NCBI RefSeq assembly: GCF_900698885.1
Contig: NZ_LR217705.1
Span: 620,001 to 684,000, forward strand
Length of the DNA: 64,000 bases
Direction of reading: 5' to 3'
Source of the DNA: Erwinia_E haradaeae_H
GTDB lineage: Bacteria; Pseudomonadota; Gammaproteobacteria; Enterobacterales; Enterobacteriaceae
Shown here: positions 38,541 to 46,606 of the stretch, piece after piece
Numbering within the stretch: the stretch's first letter is position 1
How the letters are laid out: the number at the start of each line of letters is the position of its first letter
The notes under the pieces: model-generated
Databases searched by the model: none
Told to the model about the DNA's origin: nothing
Seen by the model: the letters and a program-made list of their open reading frames with translations, nothing else
Made by a program: the position numbers and the translations under genes

Positions 38541-38570
38541 TCATTAATAGATAAAAATATCTATTAATGA
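38541..38570. repeat. Perfect 13-bp hairpin with AAAA loop
   Basis: TCATTAATAGATA (38541-38553), loop AAAA, TATCTATTAATGA (38558-38570), about 520 bases past ptsI on its strand. No T-run follows. Function unknown. Confidence 0.85.
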
Positions 38571-39087
38571 ATTACGGATATCTCGAGTACTGTTAATAAA
38601 AACTTAGTAAAATACTATTCACAACCAAAGAACTGTTAAGGAATAGTGTAATGCTTAACACTAGATATTAAAATAAAATTATTGAATAAAAATTATTCAA
38701 CTTTCTTTTTGTGCCTTCATAGTCTGCGTTAGACTAAAGTGAAGCGTAGATCGTATTCTTAATTGTCTTCAGAATATTTCAATAAATTACTCTGTCTTTT
38801 TACTGAAAATAATATGAGCAATAGTAAAATTTATTCTGAATTATACAAACACGACGATATGAACTCTATTATTAATAATATACGTGAATTTTATTGATAA
38901 ATTCTTAAATTTTTATAAACTTTGTGCCAACAGAGTCCTAATAATTTAATTTTATTATGTAGTATGTCTAGTATTTAGATAATTTTATAAAATTTCTGGA
39001 TCTCTAGAGAGATACTTGGATATAAGTTTTGTATGTGTTTTATTACTGTTGATTTATTGATTTATATCATATATATAAAAATATTTG

Positions 39088-40833
39088 TTATTCTAAAGTT
39101 AAGTTTTTTTCTTTAATAAATTTATTTACTATGTTGACTATTGCATCAGAAGTCGGCTCAATTAACGCTTGTTGTACTAATCTTCTGGTATCCTGAAAAT
39201 GCACACTGCGAATAATTTTTTTTATGCGTGGAATAGAAATCGCGCTCATACTAAATTCATCTAACCCCATACCTAATAATAATAGCGTTGCTCGTGGATC
39301 CCCTGCTAGTTCACCACACATACCTGTCCACTTACCTTCATGATGAGAAGCATCAATTACTTGCTTAATTAACATTAAAACAGAAGGACATATGGGATTA
39401 TATAAATGAGATATGAGATCATTGCCACGATCTACCGCTAAAGTATACTGCGTTAGGTCATTTGTTCCAATACTAAAGAAATCCACTTCTTTTGCTAAGT
39501 GACACGCAATTATTGCAGAGGCAGGGGTTTCTACCATAATACCAATCTCAATTTTGTTATTGAACTGAATGGATTCTCTATATAGTTGCTCTTTTAATTT
39601 TTGAAGCTCTTTTTTTAAAAAACGTACTTCTTCAACAGAAATTACCATAGGAAACATAATACGCAATTTACCAAAAATAGAGGCACGTAACATAGCGCGT
39701 AGTTGTGCATGAAGCACATCGATGCGGTCCATCGAAATACGAATAGCACGCCAACCAAGAAAAGGATTTGCCTCTTTTGGTAGATTCATATATGGTAAAT
39801 CTTTATCACCACCGATATCCATGGTTCGTATTATTACACCACAAGAACCAACAGCTTCTACCACTGTTTTATAGACTTGAAACTGCTCCTCTTCACTAGG
39901 TAATGAATTACGATCCATAAATAAGCATTCAGTACGATACAATCCTACACCTTCTGCGCCATAACGCTTTACCCCTGAAACATCATGTATCATTCCAATA
40001 TTGGCAGAAATTTGTACTTGATGATCATCAAGAGTAATCGCTGGTAATGAGTTCAGTTTTAATAACTCGTTTTTTTTGATATTGTGTTGATTGGCTAATT
40101 TTTTCAGCTCTTTAGTTTTCTCTGGGACTGGATTAATATATATTTGGTTGTTTATGCCATCTAAAATTAAGAAATCACCATCTTTAACTTTACGAGTAAT
40201 ATCTCCAGTACCAACAATAGCTGGTAACTCTAATGAGCGAGCCATAATTGAAGTATGAGAAGTCTGCCCTCCAAGATCAGTAATAAAACCCAGCACCTTT
40301 TTTAAGTTAATCTGAGCAATATCCGAGGGTGTTAAATCTTTAGCGATAAGTATAACTTCTTCATTAATAGCACTAAGATCAGTAATCTTCAACCCTAGAA
40401 TATTTTTTAATAAACGTTGACCTATATCCAGCACATCAGATGCGCGCTCTCTAAGATAAGCATCCTCAAGATCCTCTAAGGCTTTTGCTTGAGCATTGAT
40501 AACAGTATATACCGCAAAATCAGCAGTAACTAACTCATCTTTAATAAAAGAAATAATTTCCTGCTCAAGCTCCTCATCTTCTAGAAGCATAACGTGTCCT
40601 TCAAAGATCTCTGTTTTTCCTGATCCATGCACCTTATTAGCTTTCATTTTAATTATTTCAAGTTGCTCGTAAGATTTTTGTCGACCATGAATAAATCGTT
40701 GAATTTCACTATTAATTTGATCTAATGAGATTGTTTTTCTGTTGATTGCAATCTCTTCTTCTTTAAGGAGAAGAGCTTTCCCAAATGCTATCATTGGTGA
40801 CGCAATAATACCTGAAATAATACCTGAAATCAT
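39088..40833 (-). CDS. ptsI: Phosphoenolpyruvate-protein phosphotransferase (PTS enzyme I)
   Basis: Takes phosphate from phosphoenolpyruvate and passes it to HPr, powering sugar uptake. The active histidine is His193 (GGQTSHTSIMAR) and the catalytic cysteine Cys506 (GMCGELAGD). All domains are present in 581 residues, against 575 in Escherichia. The N-terminus reads MISGIISGIIASP: a 12-base unit, ATTTCAGGTATT, is tandemly doubled, adding four residues before the conserved IAFGKALLL and shifting His189 to 193. The ATG at 40833 has AAGG seven bases upstream. ptsH and crr, its operon partners in Escherichia, are not next to it, so it works only if HPr is encoded elsewhere. Confidence 0.97.
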   Translation of the reverse strand: MISGIISGIIASPMIAFGKALLLKEEEIAINRKTISLDQINSEIQRFIHGRQKSYEQLEIIKMKANKVHGSGKTEIFEGHVMLLEDEELEQEIISFIKDELVTADFAVYTVINAQAKALEDLEDAYLRERASDVLDIGQRLLKNILGLKITDLSAINEEVILIAKDLTPSDIAQINLKKVLGFITDLGGQTSHTSIMARSLELPAIVGTGDITRKVKDGDFLILDGINNQIYINPVPEKTKELKKLANQHNIKKNELLKLNSLPAITLDDHQVQISANIGMIHDVSGVKRYGAEGVGLYRTECLFMDRNSLPSEEEQFQVYKTVVEAVGSCGVIIRTMDIGGDKDLPYMNLPKEANPFLGWRAIRISMDRIDVLHAQLRAMLRASIFGKLRIMFPMVISVEEVRFLKKELQKLKEQLYRESIQFNNKIEIGIMVETPASAIIACHLAKEVDFFSIGTNDLTQYTLAVDRGNDLISHLYNPICPSVLMLIKQVIDASHHEGKWTGMCGELAGDPRATLLLLGMGLDEFSMSAISIPRIKKIIRSVHFQDTRRLVQQALIEPTSDAIVNIVNKFIKEKNLTLE

Positions 40834-41825
40834 AACTCTACCTTAAATTTATAAAACTTTATAAAAGAAATGACTGCATTAGTAATGCTGATATTGTAAA
40901 AGATACAGCAAGACAATCAATGAAAAATACTTAAAACATTGTTTTTATTGATACCAATCAGCAATCAAAATACTTATACTTAATAAGTATATAGCAAAGT
41001 ATATGAAAGATTTTTAAATATTAATTTTATTTGTAAATTATTACCAGAACGGTAAGGATCTGTAATCCATCGTGCCTGATTTTATCTGATTAACCAACAG
41101 GACCAATACTCAAATCGTGAAAAATCATTGTTCTATAATATAAATGATTTTTTCAAGTAAAGTTATACATTGATGTCAGATACAATCTGAACTTTAGAGA
41201 TTCATTACATGTTGACGAAGAACATATAGAGCATTTCTATACTATCATCATGCAAAGATTAAATACAATCTACCTCCATATAATCGACTAACTAAATATA
41301 TTAAAATCACAGTCTTCAATGTAAGCTATATTTTTGTACACATTGTCAACTGAAGCCATTAATGCAGGAGAGGTGAGCATGAAACTCAAATCATTTTTCT
41401 GAAATAAGAGTATACTAGCTATACTTTGATGACTTGAAGACTTAATGATAACAGTGACAAAATATATCTAAACTAGATCAAAGGGGCATTAGATAAGAGT
41501 AATTATAAGTAATTATCATTTAAGAGGTTATAGGAGAATAATTAAAAATACTCTATAAAAAACGCTCCATTTTAATTCAACCTTATTACATCATACGTTA
41601 TGATATATTAATAAATATCATAATAATTTTATTTATAGAATGACTATTTTAATTTCTATAGACTATAGCAGATATTATACTATCTACTAATATATAAATT
41701 AATCTCAATCGTGAATAAGTATAGAGAATGTTATCTAAGATTTTTATAATTTAGGTGCAATGCTACCATTGATGGCTATAATGATATTATCAATATACAT
41801 AAAATTATAAATTATGTTTATCCAT

Positions 41826-41851
41826 GAAGTATATTATATATAATATACTTC
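41826..41851. repeat. 26-base perfect palindrome
   Basis: GAAGTATATTATA followed immediately by its exact inverse TATAATATACTTC. With no loop it would form a cruciform or a short-looped RNA hairpin. Located about 580 bases before secE. Confidence 0.8.
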
Positions 41852-42212
41852 GGCTGCATCTATTTTATAATTTTTTAAAAATTGATATAATCAATAACTT
41901 ATGTCTATTTTTATTTAAATTACCTTTGCGTATCTATTAAATTAAGCACATACAGCAGAACGCTAGTTCTTTCAAACCAGTACATACAATATATGAATTT
42001 TATTCACTATACTACCAAGGTAAGTTTATTTTATTTTCTCTTTCTTTTGTCTAATTTTATATGTAAATTAGTTTATTCATATATTATTTATAATTCCAAA
42101 AATTGACATTAAATATGAATAGGCTATATCTATAATTTATTCGGACTACGGAAGATATTAAATTTATAAAATGATTAATTAATTATATAAGATAATGATC
42201 TTAGATAAAAAT

Positions 42213-42241
42213 TTGACGAACTGCTAATAAAGGAGCATTAT
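42213..42241 (+). promoter_or_regulatory. Candidate sigma-70 promoter for secE-nusG
   Basis: TTGACG (42213-42218), a 17-base spacer, CATTAT (42236-42241). The -35 matches 5 of 6 and the -10 4 of 6 consensus bases, 190 bases before secE. Weak evidence in A+T-rich DNA. Confidence 0.35.
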
Positions 42242-42432
42242 TAAAATTCTTTTTTTAATCATAAAATTCGTCTACAATTATAAAAATATAAAAATAATTC
42301 TAACTTTATGCATTGATAATCCTTCGATCTAAAAAAAGGACTAGTACTAAAAAAATAATATTGAAAATATTCTGTATTTTATGAGTTTAATACTAGTTAA
42401 GTATTTTTATTTATTAAACGGTAGACTTGTTT

Positions 42433-42819
42433 ATGAATGATAAAATAGAAGATACCCCAAAAAAAAAGAAGAGAATAGAGATTTGTAAGTGGTTAGGTGT
42501 ACTACTATTAGTAGTGACGGCTGTTATCGGAAATGTTGTATATTATGACATATTATTTCCAATTCGCGTACTTGTAATTATATTATTGATGATAGTAGCA
42601 ATCATCCTTGCGCTATTAACTATAAAAGGTAAAGCAGCATTAAATTTTACATATCAAGCTCACACTGAGATTCGTAAAATTATCTGGCCTACTCGTCAGG
42701 AAACTTTCCATACCACATTTATTGTTAGTGCAGTAACTGCTATAATGTCACTTATTTTATGGGGACTGGATAGTATCCTAGTCCGCTTGGTATCATTTAT
42801 TACTGGCCTGAGGTTTTAA
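42433..42819 (+). CDS. secE: Preprotein translocase subunit SecE
   Basis: Essential SecYEG channel subunit that clamps SecY in the inner membrane. The 128-residue protein has three membrane segments, as in enterobacteria (about 18-35, 42-62 and 92-112), and the highly conserved cytoplasmic helix and last segment TEIRKIIWPTRQETFHTT and SLILWGLDSILVRLVSFITG. I place the start at the ATG of MNDKIEDTP (42433); a TTG two codons earlier is also open. It ends one base before nusG, the usual secE-nusG pair; tufB, upstream in Escherichia, is not here. Confidence 0.96.
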   Translation: MNDKIEDTPKKKKRIEICKWLGVLLLVVTAVIGNVVYYDILFPIRVLVIILLMIVAIILALLTIKGKAALNFTYQAHTEIRKIIWPTRQETFHTTFIVSAVTAIMSLILWGLDSILVRLVSFITGLRF

Positions 42820-42820
42820 G

Positions 42821-43366
42821 ATGTCGGAAGCCCCGCAAAAACGCTGGTACGTCATACAAGCGTTTTCCGGTTTTGAAAGTCGTGTAGCTCAATCATTACG
42901 CGAACATATTAAGTTGAATAATATGGAAAAATTATTTGGCGACATTATGGTGCCAACCGAAGAAGTAGTTGAGATCCGCCGAGGCCAGCGTCGAAAAAGT
43001 GAACGTAAGTTTTTCCCAGGATACGTGTTAGTTCAAATGATTATGCATGACGCTAGTTGGCATCTTGTGCGAAAAATACCACGAGTCATGGGGTTTATCG
43101 GTGGTACCTCTGATCATCCGGCGCCAATTAGTAATAAAGAAGTAAAAGCTATTGCTACTCTCTTGCAGAAAATTGGAGATAAACCACGCCCTAAAACATT
43201 ATTTGAACCCGGTGAAATTGTGCGTGTCAATGACGGTCCATTTTCTGATTTTAATGGCGTGGTAGAAGAAGTTGATTACGAAAAAAGTCGTTTGAAAGTA
43301 TCTGTATCTATATTTGGCCGAGCAACACCAGTAGAGTTAGATTTTGCTCAAGTAGAAAAAGGGTAA
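42821..43366 (+). CDS. nusG: Transcription elongation/antitermination factor NusG
   Basis: Binds RNA polymerase, raises elongation rate, aids Rho and links polymerase to the ribosome through S10. The 181 residues equal the Escherichia protein: the NGN domain (RWYVIQAFSGFESRVAQSL, then KFFPGYVLVQM) and the C-terminal KOW domain (FEPGEIVRVNDGPFSDFNGVVEEVDYEKSRL region, about 123-181). It begins one base after secE stops, with its GAGG site inside the secE 3' end, so translation is probably coupled. Confidence 0.98.
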   Translation: MSEAPQKRWYVIQAFSGFESRVAQSLREHIKLNNMEKLFGDIMVPTEEVVEIRRGQRRKSERKFFPGYVLVQMIMHDASWHLVRKIPRVMGFIGGTSDHPAPISNKEVKAIATLLQKIGDKPRPKTLFEPGEIVRVNDGPFSDFNGVVEEVDYEKSRLKVSVSIFGRATPVELDFAQVEKG

Positions 43367-43692
43367 GAATTATAATAATCTATAATAATCCGATATTTTT
43401 TAAGACGCTGTCCACAAAACTCAATTATTATTTTTATCCCAGATGATAAGTATATCAACATTGCGAGAGTCATGTAATTGATATATTATCAAAAGAATCA
43501 AAAAGATTGTTATATATGTATGCATAAATATAAGTTACATATCATGTGATGTATAAATATAATTATATATAATAATATGTTATTATATAATATATATTAT
43601 TTACATTATTATATTATATATTACATATCTGCGAAATAGTTATAGGAAGTTTACTGGGTTGAAAAAATTGTCACTCTATTCGAGGCATTACA
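43367..43692. other. Spacer between nusG and rplK
   Basis: 326 bases, longer than in Escherichia. It starts with a doubled TATAATAATC (about 43373-43392) and later becomes almost pure A+T (43540-43630). It should hold the promoter of the L11-L1 genes; one candidate is listed. GAGG lies eight bases before the rplK ATG. Confidence 0.5.
43461..43489 (+). promoter_or_regulatory. Candidate sigma-70 promoter for rplK-rplA
   Basis: TTGCGA (43461-43466), 17 bases, TATTAT (43484-43489): 4 of 6 and 5 of 6 consensus matches, about 200 bases before rplK, where Escherichia has its L11 promoter. Tentative. Confidence 0.35.
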
Positions 43693-44121
43693 ATGGCTAA
43701 GAAAGTACAAGCCTACATTAAGCTGCAGGTTGCAGCTGGTATGGCAAATCCGAGCCCTCCAGTAGGTCCGGCTCTCGGTCAAAAAGGGGTTAACATTATG
43801 GAATTCTGTAAAGCATTTAATGCTAAAACAGAATCAATAGAAAAAGGGGTTCCGATTCCAGTTGTGATTACTGTTTACTCTGACCGTTCTTTTGTTTTTA
43901 TTACTAAAACACCTCCTTCAGCAGTCTTGTTAAAGAAAGCAGCTGGTATAAAATCCGGATCTAGTCAATCGAAAAAAGATAAAGTTGGCACTTTATCACA
44001 TGCTCAAATACGTCATATAGCAGAAACTAAAGCAGCGGATATGACTGGAGCTAATATTGAAGCAATGAGCCGTTCAATTTTAGGAACTGCTTATTCTATG
44101 GGGTTAGTGGTAGAGGAATAA
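43693..44121 (+). CDS. rplK: 50S ribosomal protein L11
   Basis: L11 forms the GTPase-associated stalk base with 23S rRNA and, in free-living bacteria, helps RelA sense uncharged tRNA. The 142 residues equal Escherichia L11: the N-terminal IKLQVAAGMANPSPPVGPALGQ proline-rich loop region and the C-terminal rRNA-binding domain KAAGIKSGSSQ to GTAYSMGLVV. First of the L11-L1 pair; five bases separate it from rplA. GAGG precedes the ATG. Confidence 0.99.
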   Translation: MAKKVQAYIKLQVAAGMANPSPPVGPALGQKGVNIMEFCKAFNAKTESIEKGVPIPVVITVYSDRSFVFITKTPPSAVLLKKAAGIKSGSSQSKKDKVGTLSHAQIRHIAETKAADMTGANIEAMSRSILGTAYSMGLVVEE

Positions 44122-44126
44122 TAAAA

Positions 44127-44831
44127 ATGACTAAGCTAACTAAACGTATGCGAATAATTCGCGAACGAATCCATTCTGCTCAATTATATGATATTAACCA
44201 AGCGTTGATTTTAATAAAAGAATTGGCGACTGCACGCTTTCTCGAGAGCATTGATGTGGCGGTAAACTTAGGGATTGATGCACGAAGATCCGATCAAAAC
44301 ATAAGAGGATATGTTATACTTCCACATGGTACTGGTCGTTTTGTACGAGTAGCAGTATTTGCTAATGGAGATAATGCTGTAGCTGCTAAATCCTCTGGCG
44401 CTGAAATTATTGGGATGGAAGATCTAGCAGAAAAGATCAAAAAAGGTGAATTAAACTTTGATGTTGTGATTGCATCTCCAGATTCAATGCATATCGTCAG
44501 CCAAGTAGGTCAGATCCTTGGACCGCGCGGTTTAATGCCAAACCCAAAAATAGGCACAGTCACGCCTAATGTTGGAGAAGCAGTCAAAAATGCTAAAATT
44601 GGTCAAATTAGTTACCGTAATGACAAAAATGGCATAATACATCTTACTATTGGTAAAGTAAGTTTTAGTGCAGAGCAATTAATTGATAACTTGGAATCTT
44701 TTCTTGTTTCGATAAAAAAATCCAAACCGCCTCAGGCGAAAGGAATTTTTATTAAAAAAATTAGTCTTTCTAGTACAATGGGCGCAAGTTTTACAATAAA
44801 TCCAACAGGTTTTAAATCCTGTATAATTTAA
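44127..44831 (+). CDS. rplA: 50S ribosomal protein L1
   Basis: L1 forms the mobile stalk near the ribosomal E site and, in Escherichia, represses its own L11-L1 mRNA. At 234 residues it has the family length, with the two-domain fold and the L1 signature region GPRGLMPNPKIGTVTPNV (about 130-150). It begins five bases after rplK with a GAGG site inside the rplK end. The last residues diverge from the usual sequence (TGFKSCII), the only sign of drift. A 505-base spacer follows. Confidence 0.98.
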   Translation: MTKLTKRMRIIRERIHSAQLYDINQALILIKELATARFLESIDVAVNLGIDARRSDQNIRGYVILPHGTGRFVRVAVFANGDNAVAAKSSGAEIIGMEDLAEKIKKGELNFDVVIASPDSMHIVSQVGQILGPRGLMPNPKIGTVTPNVGEAVKNAKIGQISYRNDKNGIIHLTIGKVSFSAEQLIDNLESFLVSIKKSKPPQAKGIFIKKISLSSTMGASFTINPTGFKSCII

Positions 44832-45336
44832 TATTTATATTCTAATATATCTTATTATTTTAATCTTAAATGGTTCAACTTGTATTTGCATTATGTCCAT
44901 ATAAAATATAAAGAACTATCTATTTAAATGATTATTCAACATTTTAACCTTACAGAAAGGAAATCATCATTGAGTCATATTCAATTTTATTATTATGTAT
45001 TCTGGGTACGATAACTATAAAAAATATCGACCATATCAAAATCTTACTGATTCAAAGGATTATGTAGTTATAAATAAGTTAATATTACTTATAAAACTAC
45101 ATTAGAGTTTTATTAAAACACAAGTATTTCATTATATATTTTATATTTAAAAGCGAATATATTTATACCTGAGTTGTTTGTGCAATCTGTGAAAAATCAA
45201 AATAATTTTAACATATATTTTTACCTTAAATTCTTCTCATCATAATGTCTTATAATCAATGCGCTATGGCATGAATCAGTTAGGTAAAATATAAGTTTTC
45301 AAGGTAATCCAAGTTATCACCCAGGAGAACATACTA
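44832..45336. other. Spacer between rplA and rplJ
   Basis: 505 bases, similar to the Escherichia gap that holds the L10 promoter and the mRNA leader bound by L10. A TATAAT lies at 45251-45256, 81 bases before the rplJ start, but no good -35 is found 17 bases before it. CAGGAG lies seven bases before rplJ. No gene seen. Confidence 0.5.
45251..45256 (+). promoter_or_regulatory. Possible -10 box of the rplJL-rpoBC promoter
   Basis: A perfect TATAAT in the rplA-rplJ spacer, where Escherichia has its L10 promoter. The matching -35 region is poor, so this is tentative. Confidence 0.25.
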
Positions 45337-45837
45337 ATGCCCTTGAATCTTCAAGACAAAAAAGAAATTGTTTCTGAAGTTACTAAAATAGCAAAAAGCG
45401 CATTATCTGCGGTAGTAGCAAATTCTCGTGGTGTAAATGTAGAGAAAATGACTAAACTACGGAAATCAGGCCGAGAAGCGGGGGTGCGTATGTGTGTCAT
45501 ACGTAATACTTTGTTACATCGTGCCATTATAGGAACAAAATTTGAGTGTCTAAAGAATGTCCTGATTGGGCCAACTTTAATTGCTTACTCGATGGATCAT
45601 CCAGGGGCTGCAGCCCGTCTATTTAAAGATTTTTCTAAAACAAATATTAATTTCAAGATCAAAGCTGCGGCTTTTGATGGAGCACTAATTAGCTCAGATC
45701 ACATTGATCGACTTGCGACTTTGCCAACTTACAATGAATCTATTCAGCAGCTTATGGCAACTATCCGAGAAGCGGCTGCTGGAAAACTAGTCCGCACTCT
45801 AGCTGCCGTGCGCGACCAAAAAAAGCAACTGCGATAG
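45337..45837 (+). CDS. rplJ: 50S ribosomal protein L10
   Basis: L10 anchors the L7/L12 dimers to the ribosome, and its complex with them represses its own mRNA in Escherichia. The 166 residues (165 there) begin MPLNLQDKKEIVSEVT and contain KSALSAVVANSRGV, the rRNA-binding part with MCVIRNTLLHRAI, and the C-terminal helix that carries L7/L12 (AAAGKLVRTLAAVRDQK). ATG at 45337 with CAGGAG upstream. A nested hairpin overlaps its stop codon. Confidence 0.98.
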   Translation: MPLNLQDKKEIVSEVTKIAKSALSAVVANSRGVNVEKMTKLRKSGREAGVRMCVIRNTLLHRAIIGTKFECLKNVLIGPTLIAYSMDHPGAAARLFKDFSKTNINFKIKAAAFDGALISSDHIDRLATLPTYNESIQQLMATIREAAAGKLVRTLAAVRDQKKQLR

Positions 45838-45873
45838 TTTAGTAAAAACTATCTTAATGAGCCTGTCGCAGTT
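45827..45873 (+). promoter_or_regulatory. Nested hairpin across the rplJ stop codon
   Basis: The outer stem AACTGCGA (45827-45834) pairs with TCGCAGTT (45866-45873), followed by TT. Inside it, GATAGTTT (45833-45840) pairs with AAACTATC (45846-45853), sharing two bases with the outer arm. It lies 44 bases before rplL. It may be an mRNA processing or partial attenuation element that sets the L10 to L7/L12 ratio. Confidence 0.45.
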
Positions 45874-45917
45874 TTACGCATCATATAATAAATTACTTTT
45901 GAATCTAGGAATATGAG

Positions 45918-46286
45918 ATGTCACTCACTAAAGAGCAAATTATTGAAGGCATTGCAGATTTATCTGTAATGGAAATTATTGATTTAATCTCTGATATGGA
46001 AAAGAAATTTGGAGTATCAGCGGCTTCGTATACCATTTCAGGGCCTGCTGATGAAGCAGAAGATGTAGAAGAAAAAACTGAATTTGATGTAATACTTAAA
46101 TCTATGGGTAGTAATAAAATTGCTGTTATAAAAGCAGTTAGAAGTGCCACTGGGTTGGGCCTAAAAGAAGCTAAAGATCTGGTAGAATCTGCGCCTACTA
46201 CATTAAAAGAAGGAATTAGCAAAGAAGATTCAGAATCTTTGCAAAAAATACTAGAATCAGCCGGTGCATCAGTAGAAGTCAGATAA
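45918..46286 (+). CDS. rplL: 50S ribosomal protein L7/L12
   Basis: Present in several copies on the ribosome stalk, it recruits and activates translation GTPases. The 122 residues show the dimerising N-terminal domain (SLTKEQIIEGIADLSVMEIIDLI), a hinge, and the C-terminal domain with KIAVIKAVRSATGLGLKEAK. The hinge (about 36-54) is less rich in alanine than usual and more acidic or mixed (AASYTISGPADEAEDVEEK). It follows rplJ after 80 bases. A 139-codon frame on the opposite strand is only its shadow. Confidence 0.98.
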   Translation: MSLTKEQIIEGIADLSVMEIIDLISDMEKKFGVSAASYTISGPADEAEDVEEKTEFDVILKSMGSNKIAVIKAVRSATGLGLKEAKDLVESAPTTLKEGISKEDSESLQKILESAGASVEVR

Positions 46287-46606
46287 ATACTATTGTAGAT
46301 TATAGCATAACACAGTCTAGTCACTAGTTTTTCCTAAAGTATCAAATCTTTTGATAGATACAGTATAATGTTTATTATATTTTACATTTTAATCTAAAAG
46401 TAACCTTTTAATCTAAAAGTAAATTAATAGCTTGTGCTGATTAATAGCTAGAGATTAGAGATTCTGCTTATAATGATAATCTCTAAAGTAGATAGACGGA
46501 GATACTATCAAAAGACTATCTATCATCCGAATCATTCAACAGCATTCAAGAACTGTCCCCATGGACGGAGAAAAAGGTTCTATTTTTCAGCGAGCTGAGG
46601 AATCCT
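46287..46606. other. Spacer between rplL and rpoB
   Basis: 320 bases, where Escherichia has the attenuator and an RNase III site. Here are a tandem repeat (46387-46422) and stems TAGAGATT/AATCTCTA (about 46454-46486) and TAGATAG/CTATCTA (about 46489-46522), which may be the counterpart of the processing region. GAGG lies before the rpoB ATG in a leader much like that of Escherichia. Confidence 0.5.
46387..46422. repeat. 19-base tandem duplication before rpoB
   Basis: TTTTAATCTAAAAGTAACC (46387-46405) is followed by a second copy (46406-46422, 17 bases identical). Probably a replication-slip duplication in the rplL-rpoB spacer. Confidence 0.8.

Larger units (their letters stand above)
37452..39087. 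other. 1.6-kb spacer between ptsI and udk
   Basis: No gene; crr, which follows ptsI in Escherichia, is not seen. It has two strong hairpins (38117-38142 and 38541-38570), ACTATTC/GAATAGT (38614-38647), CACTTA-G-TAAGTG (38274-38286) and a two-copy repeat of about 18 bases containing AAAAGATTTATATTTT (about 38160-38201). Confidence 0.6.
40834..42432. other. 1.6-kb divergent spacer between ptsI and secE
   Basis: Neither ptsH (before ptsI in Escherichia) nor tufB with its tRNAs (before secE) is seen. A patch at 41041-41120 is richer in G+C, with TTACC/GGTAA, and another at 41343-41395 holds AGGAGAGG before a seven-codon frame that stops at once (about 41380-41403); both may be relics. A 26-base palindrome lies at 41826-41851, and a promoter candidate for secE at 42213-42241. 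Confidence 0.55.

Noticed and set aside
41041..41120. tRNA-like patch upstream of secE, where Escherichia has a tRNA-tufB cluster
   Set aside because: It contains GGTAAGGATCTGTAATCC-like strings reminiscent of tRNA-Thr arms, but no acceptor stem, T-loop or full cloverleaf can be built.
45905..46324. 139-codon frame on the minus strand over rplL
   Set aside because: Complete overlap with rplL, no family match and serine-rich shadow composition.
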